From contig NW_022098031.1 of the NCBI RefSeq assembly GCF_002288925.2, positions 9,656,354 through 9,720,353 on the forward strand: a stretch of 64,000 nt of DNA, written 5' to 3'. Positions 1-12,500 of this stretch are shown here, in pieces. The translations under genes and the position numbers were made by a program. The notes under the pieces are model-generated. The model searched no databases. It was not told the origin of the DNA and saw only the letters and a list, made by a program, of their open reading frames with translations. Each line of letters starts with the position of its first letter. The first letter of the stretch is position 1. The stretch comes from Delphinapterus leucas. Lineage: Eukaryota > Chordata > Mammalia > Artiodactyla > Monodontidae.

Positions 1-1050
1 ACACAGGATTTACATGGTGGTGTGGAAGTGGGTAGGTTGGTGGTTGCAACTTCTTTCCAGGACTGAACAAACCTTTGTTCTTTCAGTGTAGATGCTTAGT
101 CAAAGACTGTGGGTTTTCAGAGCTGGGAGAGATGATTGGAGAATGCTTGATCCAGCTTTATGGAGGAGGTCAGAGAGGAGTGGCCACCTGCCTAACCTCT
201 CAGGTTTGGGGGAACCAAGCCTGGACCAGAATGTATGTCTTCTGAGCAACTCCCAATCCAGAGCTCTCTCCACTGGACCAGGCTCTCTCCCCAGCTCTGA
301 ACTTACTTATAGAAATGTATCAAAGTCTTTCCCTCTTTTTTCAGAATTGGTAATCAGGGCGATTAAATTCTTTATAGAAATACTCTCAAGAATCTAAATT
401 GTTAGTCAGCACCCTAACTCTACCCTCTCCTCCGCCTTGTCATTCCAACTAGCTCCTCTGTAGTCAAGTCTTTTTCGTAGGCTTTTCCTCTGTCTGTCAT
501 AGCTCAGGGCCCGGTGCCGTACTTCTCTGACTCCAAAGTATCCCTAAAGCTCTCGTCTGATCTCATGGCTAACTACTCCCAAACTTATCTGCTGGCCTGA
601 CCATATCATTGAATTTAGACTTGTATATCCAATACCTACTAACATTTCCACTTTGATGTTTAACGGGCATCTCAAACAATGTGTTAGACACTAAATTCTT
701 GTCTCTATTCCACCATGTGTAATATGCTCCATCCCAGGTTTGCTCATCTCAGTAAATTGCAGCAATAGCTAAAGCCAAAAGCCTAGGATTCAGAACTGAC
801 TTCTCTTTCCTTTCCTTCTTCCAATTCATCAACAGGTCCTGTTATCCCTTTTAGGTTTTGGAATTCAGGTTTATATAATTGGACTAGTCATAATCCTTGG
901 TTTGTAACATCCCACCATCATGGTCTGTGCATGATTCTATTAATCCATTTGTTCATGCATTTACTTTAAATGACAAATGAACCCATCATCCAATCCAGGG
1001 ACTAGAACATTATCAATGATTTACTCACATATTTGCTGCTCTCAGTTCTC
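1..1050. other. Downstream intergenic sequence without a gene
   Basis: Short open frames only. The stretch near 400-850 is pyrimidine-rich and resembles a decayed LINE 3' region, but I cannot assign a family. In human the next gene in this direction is MYRFL; no exon of it is seen here. Confidence 0.4.
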
Positions 1051-4000
1051 TCTCCTAATCTCCCCCTCATCCAAAGGTAACCCTATCCTGAACTTTATTA
1101 CTATCTTGTGGTTTTTTATTAATAGTTTTGTCTCATATACACAGATGCCTAAACAATTGTTTTAGTTTTTGAACTTCATGAGAAAAGTATTATGCCATGT
1201 GTAGCCTTCTGAGTGTTTTACTTTTTCATTCAATTTATGTTGCCATGTTCCATGTGAGCACACAATACTTTACCCTCCTGTAGATGGACTTTGGGTTTTT
1301 CCCAGGACATTATTGTATATGTATTCTGGGACACTTTGTGCAAGTATTTCTCGAGTATGTGCCTAAAAGTGGAATTGCTAGGCTATGGGCAACTAATGTT
1401 CAACTTTTCAAATGAATGGTTTTTCAGTAGTAGATACATATTAACATTCCCATTAGCAATATATGAGTAATCCTGTTGACTGAAATTCTCTTCAAAACTT
1501 GACTGTGTTGCATTTTTTAACTTTTGCTGGTTGGATAAATTTAAACATATCACTGAGGTCTTGACTTAGTTTATCTGATTATTAACAGAAATGAAAACCT
1601 CTTAATATGTGTTTGGCCCATATGCACTTCCAATTCTGCGAAGGACCTGTTTCAGTCTTTCGGCCATTTTTCTGTTGTTTTTTTTCTTATGGATTTGTAG
1701 AATTTCTGTATATATTCTTAATATTAACCGATTATTGGTTATGAGTTTTGCAAATTTCTTCTTACAGTTTACAGCTTGGCTTTAATATGTCTAAATTAAT
1801 AATTTATAACAAAGCACTGTTTCCTTTTACATTTATTTATCTTTCATGGTCTCTTTTGCTTCCAGTTTAAGCAGGATCACGAAGATATTCACCTACGTTT
1901 TTGAAATATGTTTCACCTATAGTTTTAACTATATTTTCTACATCAAAATTTCTAAAGTTTCAGGACACTTAAAACAGTTGTTTTTATGTATGGCGTGGAG
2001 AAGAGATCCAATTCTGTATATTCCTCTTTTTTTTGTCAGCTCTACTTAATAGTCCTATCATTGATCTACCATGCCTTCTCTGTCAATGTGAAATTTACAC
2101 CTATGCATGGGTCTGCACTGGGGCTCTCTATTCTATTCCACTGGCCATTTTTCCTGTTTCTGCACTCACATCACACTCTTAAGTACTTCAGCCTTATAAG
2201 AAGTCCTTCTCCCAGGACAAATTATCCCTCCTTTCTTTTTATTCAAAAGTGCCTTGGTCATTCTTCATCCTTCACCACGTCACATAAATTTCATTTTGTC
2301 AATTCAAGGGGAAATGTTGGGATTTAGTTTGGAGATGCACTAAATCTATATATCAACTTGGAGAGAATTAACATCTTTCATATTGTCTTTCTATCCATGA
2401 ACATAGGATCAGTCCAGTCCTCCTTACTGTCTTTTAGTGAAGTTGTATAACTTTCTGTACACAGGTCTGTGTACAGATTACACAGTAATCTAACCAAATC
2501 TAATCTTTGGTTAGATTACTTAGCACTTTAGAATTGTCTGCAATTGTTTGGTCTTAAAAAGTCTATTTTCTAATTGTTTGAGGTCGGTGTATGTAAGTAT
2601 AATTCACAATTATATACTGATCCCATATTTAGCCACCTAATAATTTGATGGAAGATTTTTTAAATTTCCTATGTAGATAATCACATCATAAGCAAATAAT
2701 GACAGTTTACTTTCTCCTTTCCAATATCTTTATCTTCCTCATGGTGCTGCACTGGCTAACATTTATAGTACAATTCTGAATAAAAGTGAAGACAGCGGTC
2801 ATCTTTATTCTATTGTTCAATTGTTCATTTCAGAGAGAATGTTTCTAATGTTTCCTCTCTTAGGGTGATGTTTATTATAGGATGCTTGAAGATACCCTTT
2901 ACCAAGCTGAGAAGTACCCTTTCATCTACAGATTACTAAAAGTTATTAATTAATGAGTATTTTTACCAAATGTTTTTCTCCATCTATTGATTAGATGGTA
3001 ATTCACTTTTATTCTGTAAATGCAGCAAATATTTATAAATTTTCTAATATACCATCTTTGTATTCCTGGAATAAACACCACTTGCTCAGTATATTACATT
3101 CAGTTTGCCTTTGCATATATATTCACGACAAAACGGGCCTATAATTTTCCTTTTTTGTATTGCCCCCATCTAGTTTTACTATCAGTTATACTGGTTTTTG
3201 ATGTAGGAGACATTCTGTTCTCCAGAATATATCTAAGATTAGAATACCCATAAAATTTGGTAAAACCACCTATGCCTAGAGTTTTCTTCACAGAAGGATT
3301 TCTAACTACTTCCTTTCCTTTAATAGTAGTAGTACTGCTCAGGCTTCTGACTTCTTCTTAACCAAAATATAACACATTTTTTCTAGGAATTTTCCCTTTT
3401 GCCTAAATTTTGAAACTTATTGCCATGTTGTTCATAACATCCGTTAGTATGTGCAGTGACATAGACCTTTTCATTCCCAGTATGGGTTATTTGTGCATTT
3501 TCTCTTCCTCCAGGATAAACTCGCCAGAAATTTTTGTCTATTTTGTTCATCTTTTCAAAGACTCAATAGCTTTGATGATCTTCTACTGCATTCTTGTTTT
3601 CTGTTTCTGCTCTTATCTCCTTCATCTTGTTCTCCTATAACTTCTTTAATTGGACACTCAGCTCATTTTAAAAATATAAATAAGGATTTAAAGCTATAAA
3701 CTTTTCCTTGAAGCACTTTCTCTGTATCCTTCTACGTTCTGATATTCATTATTAGTCAGCTCTTAGTATTTTTAAATTTCTCCATTTTTATTATTTCTAT
3801 TTTCTCATTAAGTCTTCTTGGTGCACTCAATTTTTAGTATTATGTAAAACCCAACTCTATGTCTAATAATATTTTTGTCCTATCATGTTCTTTTCTGATA
3901 ACAGTATAACCACTCTAGCTTTCTTTTGGTATTTTCCTGGCATCTTTTTTCCATTCTTTTATTCCAACATTTCCATGTCCTTATGCTTTGTTATCATATA

Positions 4001-4345
4001 CTTTAATCCAACTTGACTATATTTTTACTTTTTATTTCCATATCATATTCTTTCTCTACTTGGTCTCTTCACTTTTAACTGATTATCTCCATTTTTCATC
4101 TAACAAGAACTTTAATATATCCCCATGCTCCCTGGTCTTCTCCCATTCCCATTGTGTTGATATTGCAAATAATTTTAGTTCTAGATTGTTATGGATCTAC
4201 CTGAAGTTTTAAAATTTTCTTTAGCCTTACTTTTTTATTCTTTTAAAGTTATCAACAAACTTTCTCTACGTATCTGATCGTTTTTCTTCCCAAATCTCAA
4301 AGCATCTCCTGGATTTGTTTCTCTTTTAGTTTTAGTATTTTCTCC
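1050..4345 (-). mobile_element. Old L1 (L1M class), antisense on this strand, heavily decayed
   Basis: The plus strand reads as reverse complement of L1: a phrase near 1360-1385 (gcctaaaagtggaattgct), an ORF2-like complement near 2330-2460, and A/T-skewed sequence throughout. The frames are broken everywhere. Boundaries are approximate and more than one fragment may be present. Confidence 0.5.
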
Positions 4346-4357
4346 AAAAGTGTTTTT

Positions 4358-4497
4358 TTTTTTTTTTAAATTTATTTATTTATTGGCCATGCCATGCGGC
4401 ATGCAGGATCCTAGTTCCCTGACCAGGGATCGAACGTGTGCCCCCTGCATTGGGAGCGTGGAGTCTTAACCACTGGACTGCCAGGGAAGCTCCCCCA
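4358..4497 (-). mobile_element. Short tRNA-type SINE, minus, adjacent to a second SINE
   Basis: Reverse-complement reading starts from gggagcttccctggcagtcc and ends in A-rich sequence. It is a short tRNA-head SINE of the CHR superfamily. It lies in what would be the A-tail of the neighbouring long SINE, and both together are bounded by one target duplication (aaagtgttttt, 4347-4357 and 4896-4906). Confidence 0.8.
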
Positions 4498-4895
4498 ATT
4501 TTTTTTTTTTCCAGTTGCGTTGGGTCTTTGCTGCTGCGCACAGGCTTTCTCTAGTTGCGGTGAGCGGGGACTGCTCTTCGTTGCGGTGCACTGGTTTCTC
4601 ATTGCAGTGGCTTCTCTTGTGGAGCACAGGCTCTACGTGCATGGGCTTCAGCAGTTGCATCACACAGGCTCAGTAGTTGCGGCATGCAGGCTCTAGGGCA
4701 TGCAGGCTTCAGTAGTTGTGGCATGTGGGCTCAGGAGTTGTGGCTCGCAGATTCTAGAGCACAGGCTCGGTAGTTGTGGTACACGGTCTTAGCTGCTCTG
4801 CGGCATGTGGGATCTTCCCAGACCAGGGCTCGAACCCGAGTACCCTGTATTGGCAGGCAGATTCTTCACCAGTGTGCCACCAGGGAAGTCCCCCC
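4498..4895 (-). mobile_element. CHR-1-type long SINE, minus
   Basis: Long-body copy carrying the repeated CHR-1 phrases (gttgtggcatgtgggctc and variants) and the tRNA head at its high-coordinate end (ccaccagggaagtcccccc). It is older and more diverged than the 205-bp copies. Confidence 0.85.
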
Positions 4896-4906
4896 AAAGT
4901 GTTTTT

Positions 4907-6173
4907 AATTTGCATCTTTGTGTGGAAAATCTTCTGAAGCTTTGAAAGTCTGAGCACATGTTTATTATGCCCTCACATGAACTATCAAGACATAAAATTC
5001 TAGTTTCAAATTTCTTTTCATGGTCAATTTCATATTCTTGAGCTGGGCATGGTAATGATAGCTTCTACCATACCATTCTCGAATATCCTTTTGTCTGTGC
5101 GCTTCCATCCATCCTGGTGACTGAGTCTTCTATACGTAAGGTTGACCAAACCTTTGAGACAGGACTGAAAGTAATACCACCTTCAGAACACCAGTTCTCT
5201 CATACACATCTACTGTGAATATAAATTGGTTCAACTCTTCTAGATGGCAATTTGGCAATGCAGATCAAATATTTTAAAATACACATGTACCTTGCTTGAC
5301 CCAACAATTTTACTTCTAGGCATCTATATGAAGGAAATAAGCCAACAATGTTCAAAGAAGTATACATAAGGATCCTCATCACAGCATTATGACATGAAAA
5401 AGAAATTTAAAACAAACTAATCTCCAAACACAATTAGTTAACATCCTATCATCAAAACCTTACATTGATCCAGATTTGTAGAATTTTTAAGTAAAAAAAA
5501 AAAGAAAGTCTACTTTTTGTTTCAGAAATGTACACACATAGGTAGAAAATATCTGAAAGTCTATTCTTCAAAAATATTGAGTAGCTTTCTCTAGATGGAG
5601 GGACTAAAGTGGTTTCTCATTTCTTCTTTTTGCTTTTCCACACCATTTGTTTTACAATTTGAAACTGACAGATCGAGTGGCTCTGTGATCAGTGTATCCT
5701 TTGCAAGTATCACTCTTTCAACCCACACCCTTTCCAACTCCCCTGAGCACACATCAAACTCCTAATTTATCTTTATACCCTTTCAATGATTACTACAGTG
5801 CTCAATGTATGTAAAGTATAAATACACTACATCAAGATGTTCAAGAGTGCATCTCTAGAATAAAATGTGATTGTCCTCTATTAATCACCATAATAAAGGG
5901 ATTCTTTAAGTTACAGAGAACGGAATGAATAAAAGTAACTTTCTTTTCAGAAGAAATCTTTCTTTAAATAAAATGTTTTTTCAATCCTAACATATAAAAC
6001 AGACAAAAATAGAGTCATTGTAGTGGGGGGGAAGGAAGCTGATCCTGTTCACTTACCCTTCTTGTCTTTTGCAGGCTGCTATGAAGTTTGAAAACTACAA
6101 TTCAATATATTCAGCTGACCCTATATATCATGTCAGAGCTAGAAGAGAAAGCAAAAATACCCTCAATCTAATA
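4907..6173. other. Sequence downstream of RAB3IP, no clear feature
   Basis: The first 150 nt may continue the old L1. The rest, to 6173, is AT-rich and may be distal 3' UTR of RAB3IP or intergenic DNA. I see no coding exon. Confidence 0.3.
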
Positions 6174-6435
6174 TTTATTTATTTAGCTTTTTTTTTGCAA
6201 CTATAAATTACAATCACTAGTACACCTGTAATTCTTTATAGTGTGTTCAACTAAATAAGCAAACACAGCATAGGTCAGTTTAAAAGAAATCATAGTACTT
6301 TTCAGTGTAATTTGCAAAAGAGGGAAAAAGTCTTGGACCCACTCCTTGAAAGGAAATAAATATCAAGTAACCATAAAAATATTCAGTCATTTTCCAGGTC
6401 TTCAGGGAGGTTCATGCATGGTCCCAGGCAGAGCA
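6174..6435 (-). other. RAB3IP: Minimal RAB3IP 3' UTR up to the first AATAAA hexamers
   Basis: Downstream of the stop, the minus strand has two overlapping AATAAA hexamers at 6174-6179 and 6178-6183, about 255 nt into the 3' UTR. They could end a short transcript. The real 3' UTR may be much longer and I cannot place its end from sequence alone. Confidence 0.35.
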
Positions 6436-6518
6436 TCACAGTTCCTCTTTGAAATATCCCAGCTTTGCCAATGACATCTCTTTTCTCAACTGCATAACTT
6501 CCCAAAACATTTGATCAA
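6436..6518 (-). CDS. RAB3IP: RAB3IP exon 11, coding part, residues 434-460 and stop
   Basis: The acceptor is TTTGTATAG before 6518. The 83 nt finish Val434, then encode [20 protein letters not shown] and YFKEEL460, followed by TGA at 6436-6438. GYFKEEL is the recognised Rabin8 C-terminus, so the gene is intact to its end. Confidence 0.96.
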
Positions 6519-9500
6519 CTATACAAACAGAAAAGAGAAACACATAAATCATAAACTATTATCTTAATTATTTTTAATCTGTTTCACTGAAAATTTAAGA
6601 TTAGCTGAAATGCCAGTTGGGCGTCTCCTAATGATGTACCTAATGCTTAGACATGCTATCACTGCTTCACACTAACTTCTCCATGTACTTGTGAGCATCC
6701 CAGTTTTATGAATAAATAAGCAGTATTTACCAATTTTGCTACAACGATTTGTTAGATACATCAATGACTGACTACCATTTTAGCCCAAAAGAAGGCAGGC
6801 ATCTCAATGTCCTGAGTAACTGGCAATGCTGCTGCCTTCTTGAGTAACTACACTCAATGCTCAATTACACAAGAGTTATTATCTAACTTATGCATCTTCT
6901 TGCTATAGTTTGCTGTATCTTGGCCATTTTTCACTTTTCATTAAAACCAACAGAGTAAACAGGAAAAAAAGGAAAACAAGAGACAGTCCAGAGAACTTAG
7001 TAACATTCTTTGTGAGTAATAATAGGGAAAGATTCTGTGTATGGCTCAATTAGAAATAAAAATAAATGCAGAGGATAAACTGTAAATTTCAATTATCTGT
7101 GCTTCTGAAAGTTCCCTCTATAAGTGGGAAGAAATTTGCTCTATGTTTTAGATAATAAAAGGTCTCTCTCTGACATATGATCAGACTAGATTGATTTAGA
7201 TCAGTGGTTCGCAACCTGGGAGAATGTGTCCCCAGGTGTGCATTTGGCAATGTCTGGATATATTTTTCATTACTAGCATCTAGTGAGTAAAGCCCAGGGA
7301 TGCTATTAAACATCCTACAATGCACAAGACAGCCTCCCACAACAAAGAATTATCCAGTTTAAAATAATAATAGTACCAAGGCTGAGAAACCCTGCTTTAT
7401 ATTTAACTGCCTTAAATCCTTTTTAGCACAAGGCACAGATAATAAACAGATTGTAAAATTAACAGTAATTTACTACAAACCCACTCAGTATACAATGTGT
7501 AACAAATGCTGTGAAGTGAAAGGGTAAGAGGAACCAGACAAGATATCACTTTTATCACCATCACCACAACCACTCATGATCCCTTCTTCCTGTTTTCACA
7601 AAGTAGAGTACCTTTCATTCTTCCCTACAAAAACTTTTTCTTTTCTTTTTTTTTATTCAAACATAAAGTCACAAAAATTATAATCATCCTCATCAGTTCA
7701 CTCAGTCCCATGTAATTTTTTTTTCCATCTTGACCTTTTGTTAGCACTTTTATGAATTCATCAGTTTTCCATTAGAGTTCTGAAAATGCTCATTCCTTCA
7801 GTTCAGCAGTACAGTCAGTTACCAGAAACCTGTACTTGTCAGTCTTTTCCATGAATTCCCTGAAGATGAAACCCTTTTATAGGAACATTTTTGCAAAAGC
7901 ATCAGAGTACACCCAGAACTGTCTGTAAATGACAACAGACTTAAAAAATGACCACGGTTAAAGATTTGATGAAAGTTCATAATAATGCAATTGACAGGGA
8001 AATTTAGTTGTTTCTGAGACATACATTTTAAAGTAATAACTAGAATTATGACTTATAACATTATAGCAGCACATATAAGATTTTTAGAAATTTCATGTAA
8101 TGTCTGAAACATTTATATTAACATATTTCCATACAAATAACCCAAAGAAAGTTTAGTATTAGTTGTTCTTTTTGTTTTTTTATACTGCAGGTTCTTATTA
8201 GTCATCAGTATAATACACATCAGTGTATACATGTCAATCCCAATCGCCCAATGCAGCACACCACCATCCCCACCCCACCGTGGTTTTCCCCCCTTGGTGT
8301 CCATACGTTTGTTCTCTACATCTGTGTCTCAACTTCTGCCCTGCAAACCAGTTCATCTGTACCATTCTTCTAGGTTCCACATCCATGTGTTAATATACGA
8401 TATTTGTTTTTCTCTTTCTGACTTACTTCACTCTGTATGACAGTCTCTAGATCCATCCATGTCTCAACAAATGACTCAATTTTGTTCCTTTTTATGGCTG
8501 AGTAATATTCCATTGTATATATGTACCACATCTTCTTTAACCATTCGTCTTTCGATGGGCATTTAGGTTGCTTCCATGACTTGGCTATTGTAAATAGTGC
8601 TGCAATGAACATTGGGGTGTGCATGTGTCTTTTTGAATTATGGTTTCCTCTAGGTATATGCCCAATAGTGGGCTTGTTGGATCATATGGTAATTCTATTT
8701 TTAGTTTTTTAAGGAACCTCCATACTGTTCTCCATAGTGGCTGTACCAATTTACATTCCTACCAACAGTGCAAGAGGGTTCCCTTTTATCCACACCCTCT
8801 CCAGCATTTGCTGTTTGTAGATTTTCTGATGATGCCCATTCTAACTGGTGTGAGGTGATACCTCATTGTAGTTTTGATTTGCATTTCTCTAATAATTAGT
8901 GGTGTTGAGCAGCTTTTCATGTGCTTCTTGGTTATCTGTATATCTTCTTTGGAGAAATGTCTATTTAGGTCTTCTGCCCATTTTTGGATTGGGTTGTTTG
9001 TTTCTTTAATATTGGGCTGCATGAGCTGTTTAAATATTTTGGAGATTAATCCTTTGTCCGTTGATTCGTTTGCAAATATTTTCTCCCATTCTGAGGGGTG
9101 TCTTTTCGTCTTGTTTATGGTTTCCTTTGCTGTGCAAAAGCTTTGAAGTTTCATTAGGTTCCATTTCTTTATTTTTGTTTTTGTTTCCATTACTCTAGGA
9201 GGTGGATCATAAAAGATCCTGCTGTGATTTATGTCAAAGAGTGTTCTTCCTATGCTTCCCTCTAAGAGTTTTACAGTGTCCGGTCTTACATTTAGGTCTC
9301 GAATCCATTTTGAGTTTATTTTTGTGTATGGTGTTAGGGAGTGCTCTAATTTCATTCTTTTACATAAAACTTCTTTTTTTAACAAGAAGAAAAAATATGC
9401 TTGACAACTTAACACAAATCATCTATTCTTCAGCTTAAATCATATTATCTACCAATAGGTATTAAAAAAGATTTAAATTTTATTAAAGTCATAAAAAGTA

Positions 9501-12500
9501 CTGTATAGTTTAAAGACTGCTTTTATGCTCTGTGGGCTTTTGAAATTCAATGTTAATTAGAGACAGGTTTCACCCCTTTTCTTTTATGCATTAAAACCTA
9601 ATTATATGGGATTATAAATAAATGACTATTTTCAACGTACTAGAGCTTGAAAACACTAAACTAAGTTTTTATCAACACGATTGATTTTTCCAAAGAATTA
9701 AGATTCACTGGTTTACATGACAGAAAGATAGTAGGCATCTACTAGTTTTTAAGTATAAGAAAATTTTCAATGTTTAGAAAAATAAAAACAGAAAAATTTC
9801 CCACAACTTCAAATACAAAATTGGCATGGACTTGTCCCTAGCCTAGTATCTGCTATTTCTGTTTTAAAACAATGATACATATTTAAAGAAAAAACAAAAA
9901 CACAAAACAAAACACTGCTTTTGAGCTGTCAGGCCATATTAGTTTCTATGCCTAGTATTTAAGACATTCGGCTATAAAACCATAAGTAATCATGAAAGAC
10001 TACATTAAAAAATATCCAGCAGAGTCCTGGGCTGACTATCCTGGGTATATCATCCACATGTCCCAGCTGATTTAGAACACAGTCATCTTTATTTCACTCA
10101 GAATTACGCTCAGGACTGCTTTATTAACTTACACATGAAAGTAGAAAATACAGAAAAAAATTTATTGTTAGTGCCTTGTGGGTTCCAGTAATTAAAATAA
10201 ATCTGGGGAATTCCCTGGTGGTCCAGTGGTTAGGACTCTGCACTTCCACTGCAGGGGACATGGGTTTGATCCCTGGTCAGGGAACTAAGATCCCACATGC
10301 CACGTGGCATGGCCAAAAATAAAAAATCTATTAAAAAATAAATAAAATAAAATAAAATAAATCTGACCATGTCTAGAGCTTGTTCATTTTTATTTCTTAA
10401 GGAGTAAATTCAATGGGCTTTATGCTCCTCTCACACTTACCATCTGGTTTATCATATACCCCTTAAAAGTTAAAACTGATTCTGCTTAAAATTAGAGTAA
10501 AATGAGGCAAATATAAGGATTAAATACATGTTTAAAAGATGCATTTGTTCCCAAATTCTTCACACATTTTATTAGACCTACAAAAGAGATTCAATATAAA
10601 TGTACCAATGATAAAGTTGACTTGCGCTTACTATTATGTTCCATACTTTTTACTGAATTTCATGCAAATATTTTATAATGAATTAAGAACACTCACCATC
10701 CTGCTGTTTCACAAGTCCCTGTTGAATATATCGAATATATGTGAAAAAGTTACATACAGAAGTGATCTATGCCAAAAAGAAAAAAAAATGTTAAACAGTC
10801 AAATATCTCACATCAAAGCAAGCTTTATTAAAACTTGTGGTTAATGAGGAGCAACTAAGCCTGTGCGCCACAACTGCTGAGCCTGTGCTCTAGAGCCCTT
10901 GAGCCACAACTACTGAGCCCACGAGCAACAACTACTGCAGCCTGCACGCCCAGAGCCCATGCTCTGCAACAAGAGAAGCCACCACAACTAGAAGCCCGCG
11001 CAGCACAACGAAGAGTAGCCCCCACTTGCCGCAACTAGAAAGCCCACGCGCAGCAACAAAGACCCAATGCAGCCAAAAATAAATAAATTAATTAATTAAA
11101 AAAAGAAATTTGTGGTTAAATTACTTACCCTGTATCTGCAAAAAGGAGAAATATAATAATAATTGCTTGAGTCCCCTAATTTAATTCTGTGTTTACAGGA
11201 CTTACTCTGACCTGTGAGAGCACATTTTCTGTAAAACAAGGATAAATTTTAGTTTTTTAAATTAAAAGCATTTTGCCCCTACCTTCTGGACGAGTTGTAT
11301 ATTCATTAAGACAACTAATATCTGAGAACCGAACATGTACCAGGCACTTTGTGATGCTGGGCTATAATGATGAAAAAGACAAAAGCCCTGCCCTTTGGGG
11401 CTTACATCCTAGTATAAGCTTACAGGCATAGCTTTAACCATGGTGCTAGAAATAGAAGCTAAATGTGTTCATATGTGTCCTGGGGCAAACTTACGAATGA
11501 GTAATCAGCTGCAGGGCAGCTCCCAGCTTTCCACTGGGACTTCAACTTCTCTCTCAGTTGAAAAAAACTTAAAAGTGACTGCTTAGGTCTCAAAACATGT
11601 TACTGACAGCTTTGCAGGAGAACAGCTTCCAGATGGGATACTTTTTGGTGTGTTGGGTTGGTATATATGCATTTAACGTGGCACCTAGGCCTAAGAAGTA
11701 CAAAGGAATAAGCTACCGTACAAATACACTGAATCTTAACAATTACACAAAGGGTACACTACATTTAGACATACCAACCTTTCTCTTTGCATACTACAAC
11801 ATGTAAAATTTGGTATGAGGGCTTTCTGGCTGGGATTAGGCTGAAAGCCTCTTTTTTTTTTTTTGCCACACCACTTGGCATGTGGAACCTCAGTTCCCCG
11901 ACCAGGGATTGAACCTGCACTCGCTGCACTGGAAGTGCAGGGTCTTAACCACTGGACTGCCAGGGAAGTCCCCCTGAAAGCCTCTTGAGAACAGTAAATG
12001 TATTTTATTCATCTTTAAATGCCTGGCACCAAGCATGGCCTGGCACACAGCAGACATTCAATGACTGTTGGTTAAGTGACAGGCCACCTGTCACTCCACT
12101 GCTCAACAGGATCAGGCTGGACTCACAGCAGCCCAGGTGTCAACCTCCTAAATTAGAAGCTTGACTGAAGATAGCTATCATTCCTTGTCAATGCAAAATT
12201 AGTGTAGCTCTAAGTAAAATAAAGTGGCCAATAGCATTTTATACAACATTGTAAATTATATAATAAAGAAAAATATATTAAATGAACGTTAATTTTCAGC
12301 TATACTTACCAGAAATATGATACAAATGTGCCTCCATATTAAGCAAACACATGGAGAATGTGCATTTAAAAGGGTAATTTTGGAAGTGGCCATTCAAATC
12401 ACAAAAGAATTCTTACCTTTTCAAAGAGATTTAGCCTCATTGTTCCTTTATTAGAAAATTCCTTTAATGATCTATAACAATATTTAAAAGCACTAACTAC

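Larger units (their letters stand above)
6519..10696 (-). other. RAB3IP intron 10, about 4.2 kb
   Basis: Holds a MER5A-like hAT relic (7.20 kb), a 1.2-kb L1 3' end (8.17 kb) in the same orientation as the gene, and a short SINE (10.21 kb). The remainder (6.52-7.20, 7.40-8.16, 9.40-10.19 kb) is AT-rich and shows nothing recognisable. Confidence 0.85.

Noticed and set aside
1..6000. Search for MYRFL exons, expected downstream by human gene order
   Set aside because: Only old LINE and SINE sequence seen.
8786..9415. 209-codon open frame, minus strand
   Set aside because: C-terminal L1 ORF2 fragment, not a host gene. Recorded as a mobile element.
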